A DNA stretch of 64,000 bases. It comes from Piscinibacter caeni. GTDB taxonomy: Bacteria > Pseudomonadota > Gammaproteobacteria > Burkholderiales > Burkholderiaceae_C. The stretch covers positions 21,234-85,233 of the forward strand of contig QJOU01000030.1 in the NCBI GenBank assembly GCA_003265685.1. Reading direction: 5' to 3'. The notes under the pieces are model-generated. The model did not search any database and was not told where the DNA came from. It saw only the letters and a program-made list of their open reading frames with translations. Below are positions 20,042 to 28,463 of this stretch, piece after piece. Within the stretch, counting starts at the first letter, position 1; the number at the start of each line of letters is the position of its first letter. A program made the position numbers and the translations under genes.

Positions 20042-22027
20042 CTCGCGCGGCGGCCACACGAACGACAGCGGGCGCGTCAGCAGGCGGCGTCGCCAGGCCC
20101 GGTAGATGCGGCTGCGGTCGGCGAGGCGGATGCCGCGCGAACGCAGCGCCACCTTGAAGGCGAGCACGAAGCTGACCGTCAGGTTCAGCAGCCCGGTCAG
20201 CGCGATGCCGGCCGCGCACCACCAGAACGCACCCTCGCCCAGCAGCCCGGGCCCGAGCGCGCCCAGCGCCGCGGCGAGCTGGCCGGTCGAGAGGGTCACG
20301 TGGCGCACCTCGACCGGCAGGGCGAAGAAACCCGCCACCGCCGGCACCAGCCCGAGCATCAGCCCGAGCGAGACGTTGGCGGTGAGCCCGGAGATGTTGG
20401 CGCGCCACCAGCGCGCCCAGCGCTTGGCGCGGGCGTCGCCCAGCAGCGCGATGCTGCGCGGGTTCCAGGCGATCGCGCTGTCGAGCCGGTGCCAGACGAA
20501 CCAGTTCTCGGCCCAGCCGGCGATCAACGAGCTGGCGAACAGCAGCACGCCGGTGAAGGCGGCAAACAGCGGCGTCGGCCCGAGCAGCGTGAGCGAATGC
20601 AGCACGTACTGCGCGGTGGCCTCGCCCACCAGCGGCGCGCCGAACAGCGCCTGCCAGGCGAGCTGGCCGAGCAGCACCAGCGGCCCGGCCAGCATCAGGT
20701 TGCCGAAGATGCCCGCGGCCTGCGAGCGGATCAGGTGCGCCACTTCGTCGACGAAGGCCTCGACCTTGGCGTCGTCGGAGACGTCGGCGAGCTTGTCGGC
20801 CATCGCCGGGGCGGTCATCGCCGGCTGCTTGGTGGCCACGGTCCAGTGGCACAGGTGGATGAGCACGAAGCTCGCCGCGTAGTTGACGCCGGCCCAGAAG
20901 CCGGCCCAGAACGCCGCCAGCCCGAGCGCGCCGATCGCGAACTTCACGAAGGTGGTGCCCGCGATCACCGCGCCGCCGCCGCAGGCCGCGCGCAGCATCG
21001 CGCGGTACTCGGCGCGGTCGCGGGTGATGTAGTGCTCGCCGGTCTCGGCATTGCGCTCGGCCACCTTGCGTGCCAGCAGCGAGTAGTGGCGCGCGAACAG
21101 CGCCCGCAGGCCGCGGCGCTGCTCGGCCGTGCGCGCGAGCGTGGCGAGCAGGCGCGCCAGCTCGTGCGCCGGGCGCTCGGCCAGCAGGCAGTCGAGCAGC
21201 GCCTCGATGCGGTCGCAGCGCGCGCGCAGCTGGTCGACCTCGAACACGATGCCCACCGAGACGCCGTGCTCCTCCAGGTGCTCGTGCACGCTGGCGGCGG
21301 CGCGCCGGCAGGCGGCCAGCAGGGCCCGCAGGTACTGCACCTGCTGCAGCAGGCGCGCCGTGTCGCCGGCCTGCGCCAGCTCGGCGGTGCGTTCGGCCAC
21401 CGCGGCGAGCTGGCGGAAGGGGCGGTCGACCAGCAGCTCAGGGCTCATGCGCTGGCGCAGCGCGCCCGACAGCCCCGAGGCGCGCACCGCCGAGGCGAGG
21501 AACACCACGCCGTCGAGCAGCGGTGTGCGCCAGTCCTCGCCCTGCGCCCGCGCGGGGGCGAGCAGCGCGGCCAGGCGCGCCAGCGTCTCGTCGTCGACGG
21601 CCTCGAGCCAGGCCGCATCGGCCTCGCGCGGGAACAGCAGCGCGAACAGCTCGCCGAGGTCGGTGGTCTCGGGCGTGTGCGGCAGCAGCCGCGTGCGCAG
21701 CCGCTGGCCCAGCTCGGCCAGGAAATGCGTGCGCGGCGCGAAGCCGAAGTCGGCGAACAAGGCGGCGATGTCCACCTCGCGCCAGAACAGCGCGAGCAGC
21801 TCGCCGACGCGCGCGCGGTGCGCGGGGTGGCGCTCCAGCACGCCGAGCAGGTGCTTCAGGCGCAGCACCGGCGTGGGCGTCTGGCGTTCGCCTTCGAGCG
21901 GCGCATGGCGCAGCCACTGCATCAGCCGCACCAGCCACAGGTGGCGTTCGGCCAGCGACGCCTTCGGGTCGGCGCCGTTCAGCAGTGCGGTGAGGTCCCA
22001 GGTCGAACGGCGGGCCCGGGTCGTCAT
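20030..22027 (-). CDS. Gcr-type 'site-specific recombinase' family membrane protein
   Basis: This 665-residue protein matches the SpecificRecomb (gonococcal Gcr) family in length and in its betaproteobacterial N-terminus (HLWLVRLMQWLRHAP) and central helices (FVLIHLCHWTVATKQPAMTAP). The C-terminal half has several clear transmembrane segments (GPLVLLGQLAWQALFG, LTLLGPTPLFAAFTGVLLFA, AGIALTGLLNLTVSFVLAF). No tyrosine- or serine-recombinase catalytic motif is visible, so the family name should be taken with caution; a membrane role is more in line with what I see. Followed closely, upstream, by apaG. Confidence 0.8.
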   Translation of the reverse strand: MTTRARRSTWDLTALLNGADPKASLAERHLWLVRLMQWLRHAPLEGERQTPTPVLRLKHLLGVLERHPAHRARVGELLALFWREVDIAALFADFGFAPRTHFLAELGQRLRTRLLPHTPETTDLGELFALLFPREADAAWLEAVDDETLARLAALLAPARAQGEDWRTPLLDGVVFLASAVRASGLSGALRQRMSPELLVDRPFRQLAAVAERTAELAQAGDTARLLQQVQYLRALLAACRRAAASVHEHLEEHGVSVGIVFEVDQLRARCDRIEALLDCLLAERPAHELARLLATLARTAEQRRGLRALFARHYSLLARKVAERNAETGEHYITRDRAEYRAMLRAACGGGAVIAGTTFVKFAIGALGLAAFWAGFWAGVNYAASFVLIHLCHWTVATKQPAMTAPAMADKLADVSDDAKVEAFVDEVAHLIRSQAAGIFGNLMLAGPLVLLGQLAWQALFGAPLVGEATAQYVLHSLTLLGPTPLFAAFTGVLLFASSLIAGWAENWFVWHRLDSAIAWNPRSIALLGDARAKRWARWWRANISGLTANVSLGLMLGLVPAVAGFFALPVEVRHVTLSTGQLAAALGALGPGLLGEGAFWWCAAGIALTGLLNLTVSFVLAFKVALRSRGIRLADRSRIYRAWRRRLLTRPLSFVWPPRESAA

Positions 22028-22034
22028 GCGCGGG

Positions 22035-22409
22035 TCAGTGCAGCGCGGAGGCGGTGGTCAGGCCGAACTCGGGCACCGGCGCGTCGAACGGCCGCGCGTC
22101 CTCGGTCATGCAGAAGAAGGTGCCGCGCATCGTGCCGTGCGGCGTGCCGATCTGTGCCCAGCTCGTGTACTCGAAGCTCTCGCCGGGCTTGAGCAGCGGC
22201 TGGTGGCCCACCACCGCGAGGCCGCGCACCTCCTCCACGTGGCCGTCGGCGTCGGTGATGATCCAGTGCCGCGCGATCAGCTGCGCCGTCACGTCGCCGG
22301 TGTTGCGGATCGTGATCGTGTACGCGAAGGCGTGCCGGCCGCGAGCCGGATCGGACTGCTCGGGCAGCGGACGCACCACCACGCTGTTGGTGAACTCGGG
22401 CTTGGCCAT
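22035..22409 (-). CDS. apaG: ApaG protein
   Basis: This 124-residue protein is the DUF525/ApaG beta-sandwich fold, with the signature [30 protein letters not shown] and GTMRGTFFC. ApaG is linked to magnesium and cobalt homeostasis and Ap4A levels in enterobacteria; its exact activity is unsettled. The start at 22409 has no Shine-Dalgarno but TAGAAT lies 8 bases away. It is divergent from rpe and reads into the Gcr-like gene 7 bases further on. Confidence 0.93.
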   Translation of the reverse strand: MAKPEFTNSVVVRPLPEQSDPARGRHAFAYTITIRNTGDVTAQLIARHWIITDADGHVEEVRGLAVVGHQPLLKPGESFEYTSWAQIGTPHGTMRGTFFCMTEDARPFDAPVPEFGLTTASALH

Positions 22410-22416
22410 GGGGGCG

Positions 22417-22428
22417 GATTCTAGAATC
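22417..22428. promoter_or_regulatory. Palindromic double -10 between apaG and rpe
   Basis: GATTCTAGAATC is a perfect 12-base palindrome, so TAGAAT appears on both strands (22422-22427 plus, 22423-22418 minus). It lies 8 bases from the rpe ATG and 8 bases from the apaG ATG. Each gene would then be transcribed from at or next to its start codon, and the two promoters overlap. Confidence 0.6.
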
Positions 22429-22435
22429 GCGGCCC

Positions 22436-23116
22436 ATGCCCCCACGCCTGATCGCCCCGTCCATCCTCTCGGCCGACTTCGCCCGCCTGGGCGAGGAGGT
22501 GCGCGCCGTCATCGCCGCCGGCGCCGACTGGATCCACTTCGACGTGATGGACAACCATTACGTGCCCAACCTGACCATCGGCCCGATGGTCTGCGAGGCG
22601 ATCCGCAAACATGCCGCGAAGGCCGACGGCACGAAGGTGCCGATCGACGTGCACCTGATGGTGCAGCCGGTCGACGCGCTCGCGACCGCGTTCGCCAAGG
22701 CGGGCGCGGACCTGATCAGCTTCCACCCCGATGCCAGCACGCACGTGGACCGCACGCTGCAGCTCATCCGGGCCGAAGGCTGCCGCGCCGGCCTGGTGTT
22801 CAACCCGGCCGCGCCGCTGGACGTGCTGGAGTGGGTGATCGACAAGGTCGACCTGGTGCTGATCATGAGCGTCAACCCGGGCTTCGGCGGGCAGAGCTTC
22901 ATTCCCTCGGCGCTGAAGAAGATCGAGCGCGCGCGCCGGCTGATCGAGGCGAGCGGGCGCGACATCCGGCTCGAGGTCGACGGCGGCATCAAGGTCGACA
23001 ACATCCGCGCCGTGGCCGATGCGGGCGCCGACACCTTCGTGGCCGGCAGCGCGATCTTCGGGCAGAAGGACTACGCCGCGGTGATCGCGGCGATGCGCGA
23101 GCGGCTCGCGGCCTAG
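22436..23116 (+). CDS. rpe: Ribulose-phosphate 3-epimerase
   Basis: This 226-residue TIM-barrel enzyme interconverts ribulose 5-phosphate and xylulose 5-phosphate in the pentose phosphate and Calvin pathways. Motifs are [13 protein letters not shown] at the N-terminus, [17 protein letters not shown] with metal-binding His/Asp, [20 protein letters not shown] and the phosphate-binding VDGGI at the end. Start at 22436 fits the family exactly. The stop overlaps the convergent J-domain gene by 4 bases. Confidence 0.97.
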   Translation: MPPRLIAPSILSADFARLGEEVRAVIAAGADWIHFDVMDNHYVPNLTIGPMVCEAIRKHAAKADGTKVPIDVHLMVQPVDALATAFAKAGADLISFHPDASTHVDRTLQLIRAEGCRAGLVFNPAAPLDVLEWVIDKVDLVLIMSVNPGFGGQSFIPSALKKIERARRLIEASGRDIRLEVDGGIKVDNIRAVADAGADTFVAGSAIFGQKDYAAVIAAMRERLAA

Positions 23117-23985
23117 GCTCTGCGCCGCTCCCAGGCGCGCAGCCGGCGCTGCCAATCGTCGAGCGGGGCGGCCCCCGCCGCCGACAGGCGCTCGAGCAGC
23201 GACTCCTGTTCCGCGCTGAGGCTCTCGGGGAAACGCGGCTCGATCGTCACCACGCAGTCGCCGCGCACGCCGCCGCGGTCCGGGAAGCCCTGGCCGCGCA
23301 GACGGTAGCTGCGGTGCGCGCGGCGCAGCCGCATCTGCTGCAGCCCGGATAGCGTGGGCACCTCGACCCAGCGTTCGGCCATCCAGGCGAAGCCGTCCAC
23401 CGGCATCTCGCAGCGCAGCGTGCCGTCCTCGTCGAGCGTGAAGAGCGGGTGCGGTGCGAGCTCGATCTGCAGCTCCAGCGCGCCGGCGGGGGTGTGCGCC
23501 TGCAGCCGGTCACCCGCGCGTGCGCCGGGCGGGATGCGCACCGTGTGCCGGTAGCCGCGCGCCAGCCGGCCGCGGCCGGCGCAGGCGCTGCACGGCGCGG
23601 TCGACGACAGCCAGCCGTACCACGCCGGGCGGCGCAGCTCGCCCTGGCCGTCGCAGGCCGCGCAGGGCTCGCTGCGCTGGCCGCGCAGCGGCTTGAGACA
23701 GCCGGCCGCGGCCTCCTCCAGGCTCAGGCGCATGCGCCGGCGCAGCGGCCGGGCGGCCGGTTCGGCATCGGCGGCCGGCGCCGGTGACTCCGTTCCGTCC
23801 GGCCCGAGCCGGATCGTCTCGTAGGCCGTGTTGATGCGCTGCATGCGCGCCAGCGCACCGGGCGCGGGGTTGCGGTCCGGGTGCCATTGCGCCACCAGGC
23901 GGCGCCAGGCCGCCTTCACCTGCGCCACACTCGCACCGGGCGCCAGGCCCAGTTCGGCATAGGCGTGTTCGATCACCAAGAGCAT
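23113..23985 (-). CDS. DnaJ-like J-domain protein with shortened zinc region
   Basis: This 290-residue protein has a J domain at residues 5-60 with the HPD motif (QWHPDRN) that activates Hsp70 ATPase. It then has only two zinc-finger-like CxxCxGxG repeats ([16 protein letters not shown]) instead of the four of DnaJ, and a DnaJ C-terminal substrate domain ([24 protein letters not shown]). The glycine/phenylalanine region is replaced by a short linker. Start has GGGAGGAC upstream. It is likely an accessory co-chaperone, not the housekeeping DnaJ. Confidence 0.85.
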   Translation of the reverse strand: MLLVIEHAYAELGLAPGASVAQVKAAWRRLVAQWHPDRNPAPGALARMQRINTAYETIRLGPDGTESPAPAADAEPAARPLRRRMRLSLEEAAAGCLKPLRGQRSEPCAACDGQGELRRPAWYGWLSSTAPCSACAGRGRLARGYRHTVRIPPGARAGDRLQAHTPAGALELQIELAPHPLFTLDEDGTLRCEMPVDGFAWMAERWVEVPTLSGLQQMRLRRAHRSYRLRGQGFPDRGGVRGDCVVTIEPRFPESLSAEQESLLERLSAAGAAPLDDWQRRLRAWERRRA

Positions 23986-24018
23986 GTCCTCCCGGGGGGC
24001 ATGCTAGCGGCTCGGCCC

Positions 24019-25506
24019 TCAGGCCATCGGCGCCGGTGCGTGCACGGGCGTGCGGCTCGGCGCCGCCGGCCCGGCCTGCGCCAGCCGGGCGACGATCTGC
24101 CCGAGCTTGTTGATCGCCGCCTCGGTGCGCGCGGTGAAGGGCTCGCCGTACTGCAGGCGGATGAAGTGGTCGAAGCGGCGCGTGGTGGAGAAGGCCGCGC
24201 CGGGCGCGACGCCGATGTGCTCGTGCCGCGCCATCGCGAACACCTCGCGTGAATCGACGTGCTTCGGCAATTCGATCCACAGCATCATGCCGCCCTGCGG
24301 CAGCGAGAGCCGGCAGCCCATCGGGAAGTGGCGCGCCACCGCGTCGGCCATCTGCAGCATCTGCGTCTTCAGCGCGGCGCGCAGGCGGCGCAGGTGGTGG
24401 TCGTAGCCGCCGTCGCGGATGAACTGCGCCAGCACCTCCTGCGTCACCATCGGGCAGGCCACCGAGGTGCGGAACTTCAGCGCCTGCGTCTTCAGGAAAT
24501 GCCGACCCGGCGCGACCCAGCCGATGCGGTAACCCGGCGCGACGGTCTTGGTGAAGGCCGAGCACAGGATGATGTCGCCGTCCGGATCGAAATGCTTGAG
24601 CACCGGCGGGCGCTGCTCGCCGAAGTGGATCTCGCCGTAGATGTCGCTCTCGATGATCGTGATGCCGCGCTCGCCCATCATCTGCACCAGCGCGCGCTTG
24701 CGCTCGGGCGGCATCAGGCTGCCCATCGGGTTGGGGAAGTTCGGCAGCAGCACGCAGGCGCGCACCGCGCCGGGCTGCTGCGTCGCGAAGTCGAGCGCCT
24801 CGAGCGAGATGCCGTCCCTCGGATGCGTCGGGATCTCGAGCGCGCGCATCCCGAGGCTCTCGATCACCTGCAGCAGGTGGAAATAGGTGGGCGACTCCAG
24901 CACGATGGTGTCGCCGGCCTGCGCCACCGAGCGCAGCGCGAGGTAGACCGCCTCCATGCCGCCGTTGGTGATGACGATCTCCTCGGGCCGCAGCTGCACG
25001 CCCGAGCTGACCGCGCGGCGCGCGATCTCCTGGCGCAGCGCCGGGCTGCCCTCCATCTGGCAGCGCGAGGCGTACTCCGGGTGGCGCCGGTTCACGCCAG
25101 CCATCAGGTGCTGCAGCTTGGCCTCGGGCAGCAGGGTGCGCGCCGGCTGGGCGTGGAACGAGGGCACTGCGAGCGGATCGTTGACGATCCACAGGAACTC
25201 CTGCAGCACCTGGTCCATGTTGACCAGCGAGGGCGGTGCCATGCGCAGGTCGAGCATCGGTTCGGGCAGCACCGGCACGCGCGGGGCGACGAAGTAACCC
25301 GACTTGGGGCGCGCCTGCACCAGGCCGCGGTTCTCCAGGCTGCGGTAGACCTGCAGCGCGGTGCTCATGCTCACGCCGTGCTGCTGGCTGAGCGCGCGCA
25401 CCGAGGGCAGCCGCGTGCCGGCGCGCAGGGCGCCGCTGGCGATGCCCGCCTCGAGCTGCCCGGCGATGCGCTGGTACAGGGGCCCGGGGGCGGCGCTCGC
25501 GTCCAT
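24019..25506 (-). CDS. MocR-type regulator, GntR domain fused to aminotransferase
   Basis: This 495-residue protein joins an N-terminal GntR winged helix (LYQRIAGQLEAGIASGALRA, SVRALSQQHGVSMSTALQVY) to a fold-type I aminotransferase domain (about residues 100-470). The PLP-lysine is in SAFTKTVAPGYRIGW and the active-site Asn/Pro in LLPNFPNPMGS. MocR proteins bind PLP adducts to control transcription. The ATG at 25506 has CACAAT seven bases upstream and no ribosome site. The upstream part of the open frame is not conserved. Divergent from a DUF2917 gene, an association I regard as the regulator and its target. Confidence 0.9.
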   Translation of the reverse strand: MDASAAPGPLYQRIAGQLEAGIASGALRAGTRLPSVRALSQQHGVSMSTALQVYRSLENRGLVQARPKSGYFVAPRVPVLPEPMLDLRMAPPSLVNMDQVLQEFLWIVNDPLAVPSFHAQPARTLLPEAKLQHLMAGVNRRHPEYASRCQMEGSPALRQEIARRAVSSGVQLRPEEIVITNGGMEAVYLALRSVAQAGDTIVLESPTYFHLLQVIESLGMRALEIPTHPRDGISLEALDFATQQPGAVRACVLLPNFPNPMGSLMPPERKRALVQMMGERGITIIESDIYGEIHFGEQRPPVLKHFDPDGDIILCSAFTKTVAPGYRIGWVAPGRHFLKTQALKFRTSVACPMVTQEVLAQFIRDGGYDHHLRRLRAALKTQMLQMADAVARHFPMGCRLSLPQGGMMLWIELPKHVDSREVFAMARHEHIGVAPGAAFSTTRRFDHFIRLQYGEPFTARTEAAINKLGQIVARLAQAGPAAPSRTPVHAPAPMA

Positions 25507-25539
25507 GCAGGGCATTGTGGACCGTGCGGCAGGGCGCGT

Positions 25540-25581
25540 ACCAGTACAGAGGTGGCCATAGGGCACCGGTACAGAGCGGCC
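25540..25581. promoter_or_regulatory. Direct-repeat operator for the MocR regulator
   Basis: ACCAGTACAGAGGTGGCC (25540-25557) and ACCGGTACAGAGCGGCC (25565-25581) are near-identical direct repeats with starts 25 bases apart. Both contain GTACAGAG. A third copy of the core is inverted at 25591-25596 (CTCTGT). MocR regulators characteristically bind direct repeats of this type in the gap to the target gene. Confidence 0.6.
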
Positions 25582-25681
25582 GCCGCACCCCTCTGTGCTG
25601 CTGCAGTTCGGGCAGCGCTGGCGCTGTTGCGCCGGCGCGCGCGGCGGAACACTGGCCACCCAGCCACTCGAGGATGCCGCC

Positions 25682-26170
25682 ATGCTCCGCTTCGAACCCC
25701 CCGTCGAGCTGCAGCTCGCCCCCGGACGCCTGCTGCGCTGGCAGCAGCATGAAGCGGTGCGCCTGCGCGTGGCCGCCGGGCGCGTCTGGATCACCCGGTG
25801 CGGCGATCCCGACGACCACTTCCTCGATGCGGGCCAGCACATGCTGCTCGCGCCGCGGGCGCAGGTGCTGGTCGGGGCCGAACGCGCCGGCGCCCGCATC
25901 CTGATCGAGACCGCCCCGGCGTCTCAAGGAAACGCCGGGCCGTCCCAAGTTTCCTTGACCCCCGCGGGGGGGGGCGGGCCGGGCCTGGCCCGGCCCTGGG
26001 GGTGCTCAGAAGAAGGCGCGCAGGTAGTTGACCGGCGCGTGGTCGGCGAAGCTGCGCAGCCCCACGTGGCCCGGCCGCCAGGCCTGCTGCAGCAGGTACG
26101 CCAGCTTGGCGCGGCGGCCGTCGGCCTGCATCGCCGCCTCGGAGGGATCCTCGCGCAGGCGGCCCGCTGA
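25682..26170 (+). CDS. DUF2917 domain protein with unusual C-terminal extension
   Basis: Residues 1-80 (MLRFEPPVELQLAPGRLLRW, AAGRVWITRCGDPDDHFLDAG) form the DUF2917 domain, a small beta domain of unknown function common in Burkholderiales. GAGG at 25670 lies 8 bases before the ATG. The frame does not stop after the domain. It runs through a hairpin element and then 165 bases antisense to the lipase gene before a stop at 26170, giving 162 residues. The last 80 residues have no similarity and probably reflect loss of the original stop. Divergent from the MocR regulator. Confidence 0.6.
   Translation: MLRFEPPVELQLAPGRLLRWQQHEAVRLRVAAGRVWITRCGDPDDHFLDAGQHMLLAPRAQVLVGAERAGARILIETAPASQGNAGPSQVSLTPAGGGGPGLARPWGCSEEGAQVVDRRVVGEAAQPHVARPPGLLQQVRQLGAAAVGLHRRLGGILAQAAR
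25924..25996. terminator. Double inverted-repeat element between DUF2917 and lipase genes
   Basis: TCAAGGAAAC (25924-25933) is inverted at 25949-25958 as GTTTCCTTGA. This is followed by CCCCCGCGGGGG (25959-25970) and by 10-base arms at 25976-25985 and 25987-25996 with a single-base loop. These three hairpins lie at the convergent end of two genes, as expected of a bidirectional terminator or a REP-like repeat. There is no T-run. Confidence 0.6.
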
Positions 26171-26851
26171 ATCGATGTAGCTCGGCGCGCGCACGTGCAC
26201 GTAGTCGAGCTCGGGCGGCGGCACGCGGGTGACGATGTCGGTGCAGTCGACGTAGCGCGCGCCCGGCACGCCGGCCAGCGCGGCGGCGAAGCCGGCGTTG
26301 CCCACCCGCGGCGAGCCGAGCGTGACGAGCAGCGTGGGCCGCAGCAGCGTCGCCGCCAGCGTCGCGAGCGCCGCGCCCAGGCTGTGCCCGGTCAGCACCA
26401 GCGCGCCGCTGCCGCTGCCGGCGCCGCCCAGCCAGGCCTCGAGCTCGGCGCGCAGGCCGCGGCACGCACGGGCGAACCCGGCATGCACGCGGCCGCCGGT
26501 CTCGGGCCACTCGACGGGCGGGAAGTTCAGGTCGGTCAGCAGGTCGTCCAGGTCGTCGGGCTGCGTGCCGCGGAACGCGAGCAGGCGCGTGCCGTCGCTG
26601 CTGCGCCGCGTGCCGTAGGCGTAGCTGCCGCTGTCCGCGTGCACGAACAGCGTGACCGGGCCGAAGCCGACGCGCGCCAGCGCCTCGTCGAGCCGCACCC
26701 GCTCGCCCGGCACGGTCTCGGCGCGCAGGTAGGCGAGCCGGGCCGCCTCCATCGCGATCTGCGGCAGCGGCAGCACCGCGCCGGCCACGAACAGCGTGCC
26801 ACGCTGTTCGCTGTGGTAGAGCGCCTCGCGGGTGGCGTCGTAGGGGAGCAT
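26006..26851 (-). CDS. Class 3 lipase family protein
   Basis: This 281-residue alpha/beta hydrolase has the nucleophile elbow GHSLGAALATLAA (Ser), the acid region CTDIVTRVPP (Asp) and a C-terminal His in FADHAPVNYLRAFF. These are the three catalytic residues of the fungal-type lipase 3 family. No signal peptide is visible, so it would act in the cytoplasm. The ATG at 26851 gives a start matching the family; the upstream 61 codons do not look coding. Divergent from the metallophosphoesterase with a 124-base gap. Confidence 0.88.
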   Translation of the reverse strand: MLPYDATREALYHSEQRGTLFVAGAVLPLPQIAMEAARLAYLRAETVPGERVRLDEALARVGFGPVTLFVHADSGSYAYGTRRSSDGTRLLAFRGTQPDDLDDLLTDLNFPPVEWPETGGRVHAGFARACRGLRAELEAWLGGAGSGSGALVLTGHSLGAALATLAATLLRPTLLVTLGSPRVGNAGFAAALAGVPGARYVDCTDIVTRVPPPELDYVHVRAPSYIDSAGRLREDPSEAAMQADGRRAKLAYLLQQAWRPGHVGLRSFADHAPVNYLRAFF

Positions 26852-26975
26852 GGCGCGGCGATCATGCGCGCGCCGGCGTGTCCCGCGCAATGGGGATCCT
26901 GGGGGCGGCGCGTCATTGACACGCCCGCACGCCGGTGCCGATGATCCGCCACCGCCGCGAAACCGGAGCCGCCCG

Positions 26976-28463
26976 ATGAGCCTCGCCGAACTGCCGCAAC
27001 ACGCCGCGATCCACGTGATCTCGGACATCCACATGGGCGGCCAGCCCGGCTTCCAGATCCTGCGCGAGGCCGCCCGGCTGGCGAACTACGTGCTGCGGCT
27101 GGCCGCCGAGCGCCCCGGTGAGTCGGTCGCGCTGGTGCTCAACGGCGACGTGTTCGACACCCTGGCCGAGGACCTGGGCGGGGCCTACGTCGCCATCGAG
27201 CAGGCGCAGCAGGTGGTCGGCCGCATCATGGGCGACGATTCCTTCCGGCCGGTCTGGGACGCGCTGGCACAGTTCGCGCGCACGCCCGGGCGCAGCCTGG
27301 TGTTCGTGATCGGCAACCACGACATCGAGATCGCCTTCCCGGCGGTGCAGCGCCTGATCCTGGCGCGCCTGGCCGGCGACGACCTGGCCGCGCGCGCGCG
27401 CATCGAGTTCTCCACCACCGGGGCCGGCTACACCTGCCGCGTGGGCGATGCGCGCGTCTACTGCACGCACGGCAACGAGGTCGATGCGTGGAACTACAAC
27501 CGCTACGAGGACCTGGCGCGCGTCGGGCGGCGGCTCAACGCCGACCAGCCGTTCGACGGCGCGCAGTGGCGCCCCAACGCCGGCACCAAGATGGTCAAGG
27601 AGGTCATGAACGCGGTGAAGCGCCGCTACGCGTGGATCGACCTGCTGAAGCCGGAGAACTCGGCGGCGGTCGGCACACTGATGGTGATCGACCCGGGCCA
27701 GATGCAGAAGCTCGGCGAGCTGGTGGGCATCGTCGGCGAGCAGGTGCGCGGCCAGGGCCAGCTCGACCAGCGGCTGTCGGCCGACGGCTTCGCCGAGCCG
27801 GCCGGCGCCGCCCCGACGCCGGCGGCGCTCGAGCAGCTGCTCGGGCCGAACCTGCGCGCGGCGCAGCAGCCGCGCCCGGCGGCCGACGACATGCTGCTGG
27901 CGGCCGAGGGCGGGCTGGCCGGTGCGCCGATGCCGCCGCCGGGCGACGCCACGCTGGGCACCGGGCAGCTGATCTGGGACCGGCTGACCGGCTGGATCCG
28001 CGGCATCGACAAGCCGGAGGCACTGCGCCGCGCGCTGCTCGACTGGCTCAAGGGCGACAAGACCTTCGACCCGTCCGATCCGGACGCGACCTGCACCGAC
28101 GTGATGAAGACGGTCGGCCCGGGCGTGGACATCGTCGTCACCGGCCACACCCACCTGGCCCGCGCGCTGCGCCTGGCCGACGGCCGGCTCTACTTCAACA
28201 GCGGCACCTGGATCCGCCTGATGCGCTTCACCGAGGCGATGCTGCGCGACACGGCCGTGTTCAAGCCGGTCTACGACACGCTGATCGACGGCCGCATGGC
28301 GGCGCTCGACGCCGCGCTGGTCGGCGGCCAGCCGCTGGTGCTGGACTGGACCACCGAGATCGAGATCGCGGCCGAGGGCGCCGGCGTGCGCGGCCGGCTC
28401 AACCGCATCGAGGGCGACGGCACGGCCGCGCCGGCCGTGCTGGGCGAGCTGCGCCGTGGCTGA
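26976..28463 (+). CDS. Calcineurin-like metallophosphoesterase
   Basis: This 495-residue protein shows every metal-binding block of the family in order: ISDIHMG (residue 15), NGDVFD (48), GNHDIEI (112), THGNEVD (165) and GHTHLARA near residue 390. Between them, residues about 200-370 form a long insert rich in Ala, Gly and Pro that is not part of the core fold. No signal peptide is seen. GGAG lies about 9 bases upstream of the ATG. It overlaps the next gene, a CHAT protease, by 8 bases. Substrate is unknown. Confidence 0.88.
   Translation: MSLAELPQHAAIHVISDIHMGGQPGFQILREAARLANYVLRLAAERPGESVALVLNGDVFDTLAEDLGGAYVAIEQAQQVVGRIMGDDSFRPVWDALAQFARTPGRSLVFVIGNHDIEIAFPAVQRLILARLAGDDLAARARIEFSTTGAGYTCRVGDARVYCTHGNEVDAWNYNRYEDLARVGRRLNADQPFDGAQWRPNAGTKMVKEVMNAVKRRYAWIDLLKPENSAAVGTLMVIDPGQMQKLGELVGIVGEQVRGQGQLDQRLSADGFAEPAGAAPTPAALEQLLGPNLRAAQQPRPAADDMLLAAEGGLAGAPMPPPGDATLGTGQLIWDRLTGWIRGIDKPEALRRALLDWLKGDKTFDPSDPDATCTDVMKTVGPGVDIVVTGHTHLARALRLADGRLYFNSGTWIRLMRFTEAMLRDTAVFKPVYDTLIDGRMAALDAALVGGQPLVLDWTTEIEIAAEGAGVRGRLNRIEGDGTAAPAVLGELRRG

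Noticed and set aside
20030..22027. Mobile element because of the 'recombinase' name
   Set aside because: No catalytic motif, no terminal repeats and housekeeping neighbours.
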